From assembly GCF_002953715.1 (NCBI RefSeq), contig NZ_CP025016.1, positions 248,001 to 312,000 of the forward strand: a stretch of DNA of 64,000 nt, in the 5' to 3' direction. Of the stretch, positions 1 through 8,543 are shown piece by piece (the first letter of the stretch is position 1; every line of letters starts with the position of its first letter). This DNA comes from Rhizobium leguminosarum. GTDB lineage: Bacteria > Pseudomonadota > Alphaproteobacteria > Rhizobiales > Rhizobiaceae. The notes beneath the pieces were generated by a model. It was given only the letters and a program-made list of their open reading frames with translations, was not told the origin of the DNA and made no database searches. Both the position numbers and the translations under genes were made by a program.

Positions 1-555
1 CTTCAGCGTCGTGAACAGCCGCTCGGCCTCGATATTGGTCAGCACCGCCGTCGGCTCGTCGAGGATCAGGATACGAGCATCGTTATAGAGCGCCTTGAGG
101 ATCTCGACGCGCTGCTGTTCGCCGACCGACAGGTCGCCGAGACGGGCATCCGGATCGACCTTGAGGCCGAAGCGCTCGGAAATTGCCAGGAGCTTCTTTC
201 GCGCCGCGGACGTTCCCGAGCGCCAGGACCACAGTTTTTCGGTGCCGGTCATGACATTTTCGAGGACGGTCAGATTGGGTGCCAGCGAGAAATGCTGATG
301 CACCATGCCGACGCCGGCGCGGATCGCCGCACGCGGCTTGCCCTGCGGCACCTCCGTGCCCTCGATCAGAATTCGGCCGGCATCCGGCATGTAATGGCCG
401 AAAAGGATGCTCATCAGCGTGGTCTTGCCCGCACCGTTCTCGCCGAGCAGGGCGACGACCTCACCCTTGGCGAGCATCATGGAGATATCGTCATTGGCGA
501 GATTGTCGCCGAAGCGCTTGCTGACGCCTGCTATCTCCAGCACGGGCCTGGTCAT
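1..555 (-). CDS. Nucleoside/BMP-type ABC transporter ATP-binding protein (N-terminal part, cut by window edge)
   Basis: Only the first 185 residues are inside the window. Starting at the ATG at 555 the translation shows an ABC ATPase: Walker A GENGAGKTT near residue 40, signature SVGEQQR, Walker B ILILDEPTAVL. The pattern fits the double-length ATPases of purine/nucleoside importers (YufO/RbsA type), which work with BmpA-like binding proteins, and such a binding protein is encoded two genes upstream. The start overlaps the amidase stop by 4 bases (ATGA), so the two are translationally coupled. The permeases would lie left of the window. Family clear; substrate inferred from the neighbour. Confidence 0.88.
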   Translation of the reverse strand, partial: MTRPVLEIAGVSKRFGDNLANDDISMMLAKGEVVALLGENGAGKTTLMSILFGHYMPDAGRILIEGTEVPQGKPRAAIRAGVGMVHQHFSLAPNLTVLENVMTGTEKLWSWRSGTSAARKKLLAISERFGLKVDPDARLGDLSVGEQQRVEILKALYNDARILILDEPTAVLTNIEAERLFTTLK

Positions 556-1964
556 GACCGCAGTCCTGCAACGGGAAAACGGTGCTGCCACCGCCCCTCG
601 GCCTCCAGGCGTGCGGCAAGCGACAGGAGGCGCGGCTCGTGGCCCATCGGCGCCATGATCTGCACCGGCAGCGGCATGGCGTGCTCATCCTGTCCGAAAG
701 GCAGTGTCAAAGCAGGAAAACCCGAAATATTAGCGAGGCAGGCAAGCGGCGCAAATGCCGTCATCCGCTCGAGATGCAGATCCGTGTCGGCATGATCGGA
801 CGGAAAGGAGCCGATCGCAAGAGGTGCGGAGGACAGCATCGGCATGAGGATGCAATCGACCCTGTCGAATAGCGCCCAGAGCTTATGGCTCACCAGGACG
901 GCATCGTTCAACGTGTTCCAGAGCGATGTCGCCGACAGCGCCCGTCCGCGCGCAGCGAAGGCCTGCGTCAGCGGCTCGGCCCTGCCTTCATCGAGAGCCG
1001 CCGTCTTCATGAGTGCTGCGAGATTGACGGAGACGATATCGGCGAAGGCGCGGCCGCTTGAAGTGATGCTCCATTCGAACTCGGCCCAGTTCAGCGGAAC
1101 GATCTCGTGTCCGTCGCTCTCGAGTACACGCGCCGCACCCTCCACGGCTGCGAGCCGAGTGCCCTCCGTCGGGTAGGCCGAGCCGGTATCGGCAAGCAGG
1201 CCGATCCGCAAACGGCCGTTGTCGATATCGACAGGGGAGGGGTCCGGAAAAGGTCCTCGGGAATTGCCGCTCAGCCTGTCGAAAATCAGCGCCGTATCCC
1301 GCACGGAACGGCAGACCGCGAGTTCACTCGCAATGCCGGCAAGGTGGTTGCCGAAAGATGGCCCGCCCGGGATGGCGCCGCGCGTCGGCTTCATTCCGAC
1401 AAGGCCACAACAGGCGGCGGGCACACGGATCGAGCCGCCGGCGTCGGTCGCATGGGCAATCGCGACGATCCCGGCGGCAACCGCTGCTGCCGTCCCGCCG
1501 GAGGAGCCGCCCGCGGTGCGTGCGGGATCGAGTGGGTTGCGACAGACAGGACCGATCGCCGGTTCGCTGGCGAGCGACAGGCCGAATTCCGGGCTGGTCG
1601 TCAGGCCGAACAGACAGAAGCCGGCGTCGCGGAAACGGGCAGCCAGATCGGAGTCCGCTTCGCCGCCTTTTCTTTCGAAGAGACGGGAACCGGCCGTGAT
1701 CGGCAGGCCGGCAAAGGGGCCGCCAAGATCCTTCGCCAAGGTAGGCACACCGGCAAAGGGCCTGGCGGCAAAGCGATCGGGCGCGCTCCGCCGCTCCAGG
1801 TCGCGGTCGTCGGCCGAGGCAAGGCCCATGGCGGCATCGAGATAGGCGATTGCGCCGAGCGGCTCCTGCAGCACGGCTGCGGCAAGAGAAGCCTGCATCG
1901 CCTCCGCAGCGCTCAGCTTGCCATGCCTGATCGCTGCCGCCAGATCCGTCGCATCGCGACGCAT
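552..1964 (-). CDS. Amidase (amidase-signature family)
   Basis: A 470-residue amidase-signature hydrolase, cytoplasmic (no signal peptide). The Ser-cisSer-Lys triad is visible: K78 in TLAKDLGG, S154 in AGGSSGGTAA, and the nucleophile S178 in DAGGSIR. It sits between the BMP-type binding protein (8-bp gap) and the transporter ATPase (4-bp overlap), so it is probably co-transcribed with the importer and cleaves an amide in the imported compound. The start at 1964 is chosen because it directly follows the upstream stop; its ribosome site would lie inside the end of the previous gene and is weak. The substrate cannot be read from sequence. Confidence 0.88.
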   Translation of the reverse strand: MRRDATDLAAAIRHGKLSAAEAMQASLAAAVLQEPLGAIAYLDAAMGLASADDRDLERRSAPDRFAARPFAGVPTLAKDLGGPFAGLPITAGSRLFERKGGEADSDLAARFRDAGFCLFGLTTSPEFGLSLASEPAIGPVCRNPLDPARTAGGSSGGTAAAVAAGIVAIAHATDAGGSIRVPAACCGLVGMKPTRGAIPGGPSFGNHLAGIASELAVCRSVRDTALIFDRLSGNSRGPFPDPSPVDIDNGRLRIGLLADTGSAYPTEGTRLAAVEGAARVLESDGHEIVPLNWAEFEWSITSSGRAFADIVSVNLAALMKTAALDEGRAEPLTQAFAARGRALSATSLWNTLNDAVLVSHKLWALFDRVDCILMPMLSSAPLAIGSFPSDHADTDLHLERMTAFAPLACLANISGFPALTLPFGQDEHAMPLPVQIMAPMGHEPRLLSLAARLEAEGRWQHRFPVAGLRS

Positions 1965-1972
1965 CAGCCGAA

Positions 1973-2959
1973 TTACTTCGGCTCGTCCATCATCTTCGGA
2001 ACTTCGAAGGTGCCGGCCTTGATCTCCGCCCGCTTGGCCTCCATCGCAGCCTCTGCCTCGGCGGGTGCGACGCCCTTCACGAAGACGATATCGCTGCCGC
2101 CTTCCTTCATCAGGCCGTAGGACGTGTAGTTCCTGCCGACCGGCTTTCCGGCAGCGACATCGGCGATCGCAGCGTCCAGGATCGGGCGGAAGTACCACAT
2201 GGCGTTGGCAAACACCGTATCCGGATAACGTGGCGTATAGTCGATCAGCGAGCCGACCGACTTGATGCCGCGCTCCTTGGCGGCATCGGCAGTACCGATG
2301 CGCTCGCCGAACAGGATGTCGGCGCCGGCGTCGATCTGGGCAAGACCGGCTTCACGGGCCTTCGGCGGATCGAAGAAGGTGCCGATGAAGGAGACGAGGT
2401 GTTTTGCATCCGGGTTGACCGCCTTGACACCCGCCGCGAACGCATTGATCAGCATGTTGACCTCGGGGATCGGAATGGCGCCGACCGAACCGACGACATT
2501 CGACTTGGTCATCTTGCCCGCCAGCATGCCTGCGAGATAGGCGCCGTCATGGTTCCAGGTGCCGAAGACGCCGAAATTGTCGCCGGCCTGCTCGCCGCTC
2601 GAACCCAGCACGAAAGCGGTGTCGGGATAGTCGGTCGCGACCTGCCGGGCCTCTTTCTCCACCGCGTAGGCCTCGCCGATGATCAGCTTGTTGCCCTGTT
2701 CGGCATATTCGCGCATGGCGCGCGGATAATCGGTGCCGGAGACGCCTTCGGAGAAGACATATTCGATCACGCCTTCCTTGGCCGCGTCCTGCAGCGCCTT
2801 GTGCAGACAGGAGTTCCAGGCATTTTCGACCGGCGACGCATGAATGCCGGCAACCTTCAGCGGCGCCGCCGCCCTTGCCAGCGGGGCAAAGCCGCTGACC
2901 CCAAGCGCAATGCCCGACGCGATCACTGCCCGGCGTGAAATCAGGATATCTTTGGTCAT
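1973..2959 (-). CDS. BMP-family ABC transporter substrate-binding protein
   Basis: A 328-residue periplasmic lipoprotein-like/BMP (basic membrane protein) family binding protein of the PnrA/Med type, usually for nucleosides. The N-terminus has a Tat-like signal: SRRAVIAS at residues 8-15 followed by a hydrophobic stretch ending in an Ala-rich cleavage site (ARAAA). The ATG at 2959 is preferred over the upstream in-frame ATG at 3010 because GGGGAA lies just before it and the signal peptide then starts properly. First gene of the operon that continues with the amidase and the ATPase; a good sigma-70 promoter lies upstream. Confidence 0.9.
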   Translation of the reverse strand: MTKDILISRRAVIASGIALGVSGFAPLARAAAPLKVAGIHASPVENAWNSCLHKALQDAAKEGVIEYVFSEGVSGTDYPRAMREYAEQGNKLIIGEAYAVEKEARQVATDYPDTAFVLGSSGEQAGDNFGVFGTWNHDGAYLAGMLAGKMTKSNVVGSVGAIPIPEVNMLINAFAAGVKAVNPDAKHLVSFIGTFFDPPKAREAGLAQIDAGADILFGERIGTADAAKERGIKSVGSLIDYTPRYPDTVFANAMWYFRPILDAAIADVAAGKPVGRNYTSYGLMKEGGSDIVFVKGVAPAEAEAAMEAKRAEIKAGTFEVPKMMDEPK

Positions 2960-2993
2960 TGATTGTTCCCCTTTTTTACCATTTGGTTCAAAA

Positions 2994-3021
2994 ATCATAG
3001 TAGCGCCCAAAAATGTGTCAA
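2994..3021 (-). promoter_or_regulatory. Sigma-70-type promoter of the BMP/amidase operon
   Basis: On the minus strand, TTGACA (3021-3016) and TATGAT (2999-2994) are separated by 16 bp, close to the housekeeping consensus. The -10 lies about 35 bp upstream of the binding-protein start. Seen in sequence; activity not shown. Confidence 0.6.
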
Positions 3022-3165
3022 GCAGCGAATGGGCTTAAAAATCAGGCTGTTCAATCTGTTGCGCCTTGCGTTCTGCAGCCATTTTTTCCGAACTGTATGG
3101 CGTCGCGGCTTGGCGCGACGCAATTGGCAGGATAAGCAAGGAGGATAGGGGTTGGGGGGCATGAA

Positions 3166-3795
3166 ATGGGGGAAGAAGAGGGCGCCTCGCGGCGACCGAT
3201 CGCGAGCCGGTCGTCGTCCTGGGCCATCGGCCTCAGCGCGTGGCTGGCGCGGAGCGGCGCGACACCCAACGGCATTTCGCTTTTATCGGTCGTATTCGCG
3301 GGTATAGGCGCAGCGCTCATCGTTTTCACAACACATCCGATTGCCATGGTTTGTGCCGCGATCTCGGTGCAACTGCGGCTCGTCTGCAATCTGCTGGACG
3401 GAATGGTCGCGATCGAAGGCGGCAAGAAAACCAAGAGCGGGCCGCTCTACAACGAATTTCCCGACCGGGTCGCCGACAGCCTGTTTCTCGTAGCGGCTGG
3501 CTATGCCTGCGGCTTTGGCTGGCTCGGCTGGCTGGCTGCGCTGCTCGCCGCACTCACTGCCTATATCAGGGTCTTCGGAGGATCGGTCGGTCTTCCCGAG
3601 GACTTCAGCGGCGTCATGGCCAAGCAGCGCCGCATGGCGGTGCTGACGGCGGGCCTCCTCGCCCAGAGCGTCGAGACGCTGATATCAGGCAGCCACTGGT
3701 CGCTGATCCTGGCATGCGCGGTCATCGCGGCCGGCAGCCTTGTCACCTGCCTCACTCGCACGATAACGCTTGCCCGATCCCTGGAGAGACTATGA
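3166..3795 (+). CDS. CDP-alcohol phosphatidyltransferase family protein (YnbA-like)
   Basis: A 209-residue membrane protein of the CDP-alcohol phosphatidyltransferase superfamily, which joins a CDP-diacylglycerol-derived phosphatidyl group to an alcohol. The catalytic motif DG-x2-AR-x8-G-x3-D-x3-D is present in variant form: DGMVAI..., G, then N-E-F-P-D. The usual Arg is Ile and the third Asp is Asn. Several hydrophobic helices follow. It overlaps the next gene by 4 bases (ATGA), and the third gene is a CdsA-like cytidylyltransferase, the same pairing as E. coli ynbA/ynbB. The alcohol substrate is unknown. Confidence 0.8.
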   Translation: MGEEEGASRRPIASRSSSWAIGLSAWLARSGATPNGISLLSVVFAGIGAALIVFTTHPIAMVCAAISVQLRLVCNLLDGMVAIEGGKKTKSGPLYNEFPDRVADSLFLVAAGYACGFGWLGWLAALLAALTAYIRVFGGSVGLPEDFSGVMAKQRRMAVLTAGLLAQSVETLISGSHWSLILACAVIAAGSLVTCLTRTITLARSLERL

Positions 3796-4412
3796 TCGCG
3801 CTCATCCGTCGCCTTCTCGTGCTGTTCGTCCGTATCCTGGTCGGCGCTCGAAGCGAATGGCGGGGCTGCGCGCCCGATCCCCGCCGCCGCATCTATTTCG
3901 CCAATCACAGCAGCCATGTCGATACCGTCGCCGTCATGGCTGCCCTGCCATATCAGGTGCGCCGGCTGACCCATCCGGTCGCCGCACGAGACTATTGGGG
4001 AACCAGCGCACTTCGCCGTTTCATCGCGGAGAAATGCCTGCGCGCCGTCCTGATAGACCGCAAGCCTGCGCCGGACAGCAACCCGCTGGAGCCTCTCGAG
4101 CGCCTGCTCGAGGAAGGCCATTCGATCCTGATTTTTCCTGAGGGAACGAGAAGCGCCACCGATGAGATCGCCCCGTTCCGCAGCGGCATCTATCGCCTCG
4201 CCTGCCGTTTTCCGGATGTCGATCTCGTGCCGATCCATCTCGACAACCTTCAGCGCATCCTGCCGAAGGGAAGCATGCTGATCGTCCCGATCACCTGCAC
4301 GGCGCGCTTCGGCAAGCCGCTCCGCGTCGAACCAGGCGAGGAAAAGACCGAATTCCTGGCCCGCGCCCGTGCCGCGGTGATTGAGCTCGCAGATGGGGGG
4401 CATACCGCATGA
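3792..4412 (+). CDS. 1-acyl-sn-glycerol-3-phosphate acyltransferase (PlsC-like)
   Basis: A 206-residue lysophospholipid acyltransferase with an N-terminal hydrophobic helix, the catalytic NHSSHVD (NHx4D) motif near residue 38, and the substrate-binding FPEGTRS motif. It would make phosphatidic acid from lysophosphatidic acid at the inner membrane. The start at 3792 overlaps the previous stop (ATGA), and its own stop overlaps the next start in the same way, so the three phospholipid genes form one tightly coupled unit. The frame is open much further upstream, but the overlapping ATG fits the PlsC family length. Confidence 0.88.
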   Translation: MIALIRRLLVLFVRILVGARSEWRGCAPDPRRRIYFANHSSHVDTVAVMAALPYQVRRLTHPVAARDYWGTSALRRFIAEKCLRAVLIDRKPAPDSNPLEPLERLLEEGHSILIFPEGTRSATDEIAPFRSGIYRLACRFPDVDLVPIHLDNLQRILPKGSMLIVPITCTARFGKPLRVEPGEEKTEFLARARAAVIELADGGHTA

Positions 4413-5338
4413 CCAGCCTGTTCTCCATCGTTCTGGCCGCCATCCTCGGCCTGCTTGCCGTCGCCTCGGCCATCGGTTTTATCCTTCAGCGGCGCGCGAC
4501 CGAACCCGGCTCCGTCGCCACCGTCCAAAATCTCAACGCCCGTATCCGCTCCTGGTGGATCATGGTCGCAGTGTTCGGAGGCGCAATCCTGCTCGGCGAC
4601 ACGGCGACCGTCATCCTGTTCGCATTCCTGTCCTTTATGGCGCTTCGCGAATTCTGGACCCTGACACCATCGCGGCGCGGCGATCACCTGGCGCTTTTCC
4701 TGTCCTTCTTCGTCGTCTTGCCGCTGCACTACGTGCTGCTCGGAACGGAATGGTACGGCCTGTTTGCGATCTTCATCCCGGTCTATGCCTTCCTGATCCT
4801 GCCGGCTGTGGCGACCTTGACGGGTGACGTCAATGAATTCCTCGCCCGCAGCGCCAGGGTGCAATGGGGATTGATGCTGACGGTCTATTCGATCAGCCAC
4901 GCGCCAGCACTTCTCATGCTGGAGACCGGCACACCGTCCGCACTTCTTCTCGTCTATCTGGTCGTGGTCGTGCAACTCAGTGACGTCTTCCAATATGTCT
5001 GGGGCAAGCTCCTCGGAAAGCACCGTTTCTCGCCGAATATCAGCCCCTCGAAGACGATCGAGGGGCTGGTCGGAGGCGGCGCCTCGGCCATTCTTGTGGG
5101 AACACTGCTATATCGCCTGACGCCGTTCTCCCCGCTACAGGCCGCGGCCATCAGCACGGTCATCGTCGTCGCCGGCTTCTTCGGCGGCTTCGTGCTCTCG
5201 GCCATCAAGCGCGATCTCAATGCCAAGGACTGGGGCTATGTGATCGAGGGCCATGGCGGCGTGCTCGACCGCCTGGACTCCATCACCTTCGCCGCACCGC
5301 TGTTCTTCCACATCGTCCGCTATTGGTTCACCACATAG
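4409..5338 (+). CDS. Phosphatidate cytidylyltransferase (CdsA/YnbB-like)
   Basis: A 309-residue multispanning protein ending in the CDP-diglyceride synthetase signature: SAIKRDLNAKDW, then HGGVLDRLDS near residue 280. It activates phosphatidic acid with CTP to give CDP-diacylglycerol. As the last gene of the coupled trio it would feed the product of the PlsC-like enzyme to the CDP-alcohol phosphatidyltransferase upstream. Such a local set is likely additional to the housekeeping pathway, although I cannot see the rest of the genome. Confidence 0.88.
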   Translation: MTSLFSIVLAAILGLLAVASAIGFILQRRATEPGSVATVQNLNARIRSWWIMVAVFGGAILLGDTATVILFAFLSFMALREFWTLTPSRRGDHLALFLSFFVVLPLHYVLLGTEWYGLFAIFIPVYAFLILPAVATLTGDVNEFLARSARVQWGLMLTVYSISHAPALLMLETGTPSALLLVYLVVVVQLSDVFQYVWGKLLGKHRFSPNISPSKTIEGLVGGGASAILVGTLLYRLTPFSPLQAAAISTVIVVAGFFGGFVLSAIKRDLNAKDWGYVIEGHGGVLDRLDSITFAAPLFFHIVRYWFTT

Positions 5339-5351
5339 AAGCTGGTTCAGG

Positions 5352-5675
5352 CTAAAACCGGTCGATCTCCTCGAGGCTCTCGAACAGCCGGCGCTGAAGA
5401 TCCCCCTCCTGCTTGCCGATGGCGGTCATCAGCTTGCCCATCGTTCCCCGCAGGCCGTGCAATTCGTCGACCAGCTCCATGACGATATCGACGCCGGCTT
5501 CGTTGACACCCATGTTTCCCATGAGGTCCAGGATCAGCCGGGCGCGTGCGACGTCGGCGTCGCGAAATTGCCGTTGGCCGCCTGAGGTCTCCGGAATCAG
5601 CCAACCCTGTTCGATCCAGAGGTCGAGCTGGACGATGTCGATTTTCAAGTAAAGACGGAATTCGAGATCATCCAT
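5352..5675 (-). CDS. cbpM: Chaperone modulatory protein CbpM
   Basis: A 107-residue MerR-like small protein (MDDLEFRLYLKIDIVQLDLWIEQGWL...) with the helix-turn-helix-like fold of CbpM, which binds the J domain of CbpA and inhibits it. It starts 2 bp after the cbpA stop, with GGAGGC in the cbpA end as ribosome site. The ATG at 5675 is chosen over the upstream in-frame start for this reason. Context (directly behind a CbpA) is the strongest evidence. Confidence 0.88.
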   Translation of the reverse strand: MDDLEFRLYLKIDIVQLDLWIEQGWLIPETSGGQRQFRDADVARARLILDLMGNMGVNEAGVDIVMELVDELHGLRGTMGKLMTAIGKQEGDLQRRLFESLEEIDRF

Positions 5676-5677
5676 GA

Positions 5678-6592
5678 TCAAGCCTCCATGTTCTTTCTCG
5701 GATCGTAGGAGTTTGCCGTCGCCCATTCCTTCATGAAGGCCGTCAGCCGTTCATCCGGGGCGTCGGGCAGCACAATCTTCAGCGAAATGTAGACGTCGCC
5801 ATGTTCGCCGCCGCGTTTTGCAACACCCTTGCCCTTGAGACGCAGCACCTTGCCGCTGTTCGAATGAGGCGGCAGCGTCAAATTAACTGGTCCGGACGGC
5901 GTCGGCACACGAACCTTGCCGCCGAGCACAGCCTCGCTGAGGGAGATCGGCAGTTCCAGGCGGATATCGTCACCGTCTCGCGTAAAGAAACTGTGCGGGC
6001 GCACACGGATTTCGATCAGGGCATCGCCCGCCGGCCCGCCTCCGATGCCAGGCTCGCCCTTGCCGCGCAGCCGCAAGGTCTGGCCGTCGCGCGTCCCCGG
6101 CGGGATCTGCACGTCGAGTGCCGGACCACTCGTCAGCTTGACCTCAGTCCTGGTGCCGTTGACGGCCTCAAGAAAGTCAACCTCCATGGAAAATTGCCGG
6201 TCACGACCACGACCACGGGTCTGGCCGCCGCCGGCACGGCGCGAAAAGAAGTTGGCAAAGATATCGTCGGCGTCGCCGAAATCGGCAAAGCCGGCACTGT
6301 TGTGATAGGGATCGCCAGGGCCGTTCTTCGAGGCATAGTCGCGGTAATAATTGCGCTGCGCCCGCTCGGCGCCTGTTATATCGATCTCGCCGCGATCGAA
6401 GCGTCCGCGTTTTTCCTCGTCGCTCAAGATCTCGTTGGCTGCCGAAATTTCCTTGAACCGTTCCTCGGCCTTTTTGTCGCCGGGGTTGAGGTCGGGGTGA
6501 AGTTTCTTGGCGAGCTTGCGGAACGCGCTTTGAATATCCTTTTGCGTCGCATCCCGCTTTACGCCCAGAAGCTCATATGGATCCTGGCTCAT
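5678..6592 (-). CDS. cbpA: Curved DNA-binding protein CbpA (DnaJ-class co-chaperone)
   Basis: A 304-residue DnaJ homologue without zinc finger. J domain at residues 5-70 with the HPD motif (H32-P33-D34) that stimulates DnaK, then a Gly/Arg-rich linker (GGGQTRGRGRDRQ) and the two beta-rich substrate-binding domains, including DVQIPPGTRDGQTLRLRGKG. CbpA also binds curved DNA and associates with the nucleoid in E. coli. In an operon with cbpM. Confidence 0.92.
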   Translation of the reverse strand: MSQDPYELLGVKRDATQKDIQSAFRKLAKKLHPDLNPGDKKAEERFKEISAANEILSDEEKRGRFDRGEIDITGAERAQRNYYRDYASKNGPGDPYHNSAGFADFGDADDIFANFFSRRAGGGQTRGRGRDRQFSMEVDFLEAVNGTRTEVKLTSGPALDVQIPPGTRDGQTLRLRGKGEPGIGGGPAGDALIEIRVRPHSFFTRDGDDIRLELPISLSEAVLGGKVRVPTPSGPVNLTLPPHSNSGKVLRLKGKGVAKRGGEHGDVYISLKIVLPDAPDERLTAFMKEWATANSYDPRKNMEA

Positions 6593-6712
6593 GCATATCT
6601 CCGGTCAGGCAGCGAATACTGCTGGTTGGCTTGGGGATGATATAGGTTGTCGGGCCGCCGCCGGGGAGGGGAGGCCAGTCGCTCTGATCGACTTCATCAA
6701 TCCGCAGCGGAA

Positions 6713-7180
6713 CTAGAACAACGCCGCGTCTTCCACTTGAGGCGCCGAGCCTTCATGCGCGGGATCGGCTCGCCGATCGATGAGAACCGAGCACCCGGCA
6801 TGGCGCACGACCTTGTCGACGATCGAGGAGAAGACGTAGTCGGTGATATCGGTCACATGGGATGAAAGCAGGATGAGATCGGCCGATTTTTCCCTCGCGA
6901 CGGAGACGAGCAAGGAGGCGGCAACGCCGATGTGCACCTCGATCGTCGCCGGAATTCCCATCTCCTTGCAGAGCGATGCAAGTTTCTTTTCGGCGTCCAG
7001 GATGGCGGTCGTTTCGAATTCCTCAGGAAGCTCCGTCAGGTGACGGCGGGGAATATTCTCGATGACATGCATGACGACGATGCTTCCACCGTCGTCCACC
7101 AGCGCAGCAGCCCGGCACAGAAGGCGGCTTGCCGTTTCCCTGGAACCCATGCCGATGCCGCAGATGATCGTCCGATACAT
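6713..7180 (-). CDS. Universal stress protein (UspA family)
   Basis: A 155-residue single-domain UspA protein beginning MYRTIICGIGMG and with the alpha/beta core VVMHVIE, IEVHIGVAASLLVSVA and ADLILLSSH. The C-terminal ATP-loop region is DKVVRHAGCSVLID, less canonical than G-x2-G-x9-G-S. The start at 7180 gives the family length and has AAGGAT upstream; a longer in-frame reading to 7357 would add an unsupported N-terminus. Upstream lies a FixK/FNR-like box with class II spacing, so oxygen-limited expression is likely, a common theme for rhizobial Usp genes. Confidence 0.85.
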   Translation of the reverse strand: MYRTIICGIGMGSRETASRLLCRAAALVDDGGSIVVMHVIENIPRRHLTELPEEFETTAILDAEKKLASLCKEMGIPATIEVHIGVAASLLVSVAREKSADLILLSSHVTDITDYVFSSIVDKVVRHAGCSVLIDRRADPAHEGSAPQVEDAALF

Positions 7181-7216
7181 TGAAATCAATATCCTTGAAT
7201 GCGAATGATAGCACCG

Positions 7217-7257
7217 ATCATACCGGTATCGACCGTCCCGACATTGACGAATATCAA
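7217..7257 (-). promoter_or_regulatory. FixK/FnrN-type anaerobox and -10 element upstream of usp
   Basis: On the minus strand TTGAT-ATTC-GTCAA (7257-7244) matches the TTGAT-N4-ATCAA anaerobox with one mismatch. TATGAT (7222-7217) follows after 21 bp, which places the box centre near -41, the class II FNR position. The usp start is 36 bp further on. This is pattern matching; the box could also be chance. Confidence 0.5.
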
Positions 7258-7391
7258 GAAAAAGTGCCGCAACGGCAGCGCGCATGAAACGGCCAGCTGC
7301 TTCGGAACGAACCTCCGGCTGAATCGTCGCAGTTGACGGCAGGGCCATCAGCAACATTTCTAACCCGGTGTCGTCACTGATTGAGGTTCAC

Positions 7392-8243
7392 ATGCCGAAT
7401 TTTGCGATTATCGGATCGGGTGCGATGGGAAGTGCCGTCGCCAAACGGCTGATCGACCACGGCGCCACGGTGCTGACCTATCTCGAGGGCAGGAGCGAGC
7501 AGACGATTGCGCGGGCAAAGGCAGCCGGCATGGTGCCGGTCGGCCGCCAGGAGCTGAGGAAGGCCGAGCTGATCCTGTCGATCGTTCCGCCGGCTGAGGC
7601 GATCAAGGTCGCCGGACTCGTTGCGGACATATCGTCAGGGATGCCGGCCCCTCCGCCCTTCGTCGACCTCAACGCCGTCGCGCCGAAAACGATGCAGGCG
7701 GTAGCCGCGCGCTTCGAAGGCATCGGCGTCGAAGTGCTTGACGGTGCGATTATCGGCGGGCCGCCGGTCCCCGGCAAATCAGGTCCGACCATCTATATCA
7801 GCGGCGATACGGCGGGGCGAAGCCGGCTGCTCGAGGATTACGGCCTCAGGATCCGCAGGCTCGACGGGCCGCTCGGCGCCGCCTCGGCACTGAAGATGTG
7901 TTATGCCGGCATCAACAAGGGATTTGTCGGCCTTAGCACCGCCATGCTGCTTGCCGCATCGCGTTCGGGTGCTGCCGAAAGCCTGAAAGCCGAACTCTCC
8001 GAAAGCCTTCCCGACGTCGACCGCAAGCTGTCGAGATCCATTCCCGACATGTATCCCAAAGCCTATCGGTGGGTTGCCGAAATGCAGGAGATTGCCGATT
8101 TCCTCGGCGAAGATGATCCGGCCGCGACCATCTTCCGCGGTATGGCGGACGTCTTTGCCAGGATGGCTGATGACGTGGAGGGCAGCCGCGTGCTCGTCGG
8201 GCAGCTAGACGAAATCCTCGCGCGCCCCGACATCGATCGCTGA
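7392..8243 (+). CDS. NAD(P)-binding 6-phosphogluconate dehydrogenase-like oxidoreductase (DUF1932)
   Basis: A 283-residue protein with an N-terminal Rossmann fold (FAIIGSGAMGSAVAKRLIDHG, GxGxxG) and an all-helical C-terminal domain resembling DUF1932 of the 3-hydroxyisobutyrate/6-phosphogluconate dehydrogenase superfamily. The segment GAASALKMCYAGINKGF corresponds to the catalytic Lys region. The start at 7392 has GAGG five bases upstream. It stands alone, divergent from usp and convergent with the ParDE pair. Substrate unknown. Confidence 0.82.
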   Translation: MPNFAIIGSGAMGSAVAKRLIDHGATVLTYLEGRSEQTIARAKAAGMVPVGRQELRKAELILSIVPPAEAIKVAGLVADISSGMPAPPPFVDLNAVAPKTMQAVAARFEGIGVEVLDGAIIGGPPVPGKSGPTIYISGDTAGRSRLLEDYGLRIRRLDGPLGAASALKMCYAGINKGFVGLSTAMLLAASRSGAAESLKAELSESLPDVDRKLSRSIPDMYPKAYRWVAEMQEIADFLGEDDPAATIFRGMADVFARMADDVEGSRVLVGQLDEILARPDIDR

Positions 8244-8254
8244 CCGCAACAGCC

Positions 8255-8543
8255 TTACAGGTGTTTGGCTACGTCCATTCTTTGATGAAGGATGCGCACG
8301 ATGATGATCTGGCCCGCATCATTGCTTTTGAAATACGGAAAATGAGAGCCAAGAGACTTTTCTGTACCCTTTCCGAATATCCGAGGGGCGGCTCATCCGT
8401 CTTCCCTCCGCCAATTCGTGGCAGGCGTCTCTTATGTCCTGGATGTAACGCTCTGCCTGATCGACATTCCAACTCGTCGCTGTGTAATCCCAAATCTTCT
8501 CAATATCGGTTTGCGCAGCAGGAGAAAATATGATGCCTGTCAT
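8255..8543 (-). pseudogene. ParE/RelE-family toxin, frameshifted
   Basis: The first 60 or so codons read as a ParE toxin (MTGIIFSPAAQTDIEKIWDYT... RPSDIRKGYRKVS) and then run to a premature stop at 8319. If one T is dropped near 8350 the frame continues as GSHFPYFKSNDAGQIIIVRILHQRMDV and ends at a TAA at 8255, the normal ParE C-terminus. So a single-base insertion breaks the toxin just before its conserved C-terminal half. It overlaps the intact ParD stop by 4 bases. A sequencing error is the alternative. Confidence 0.8.
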
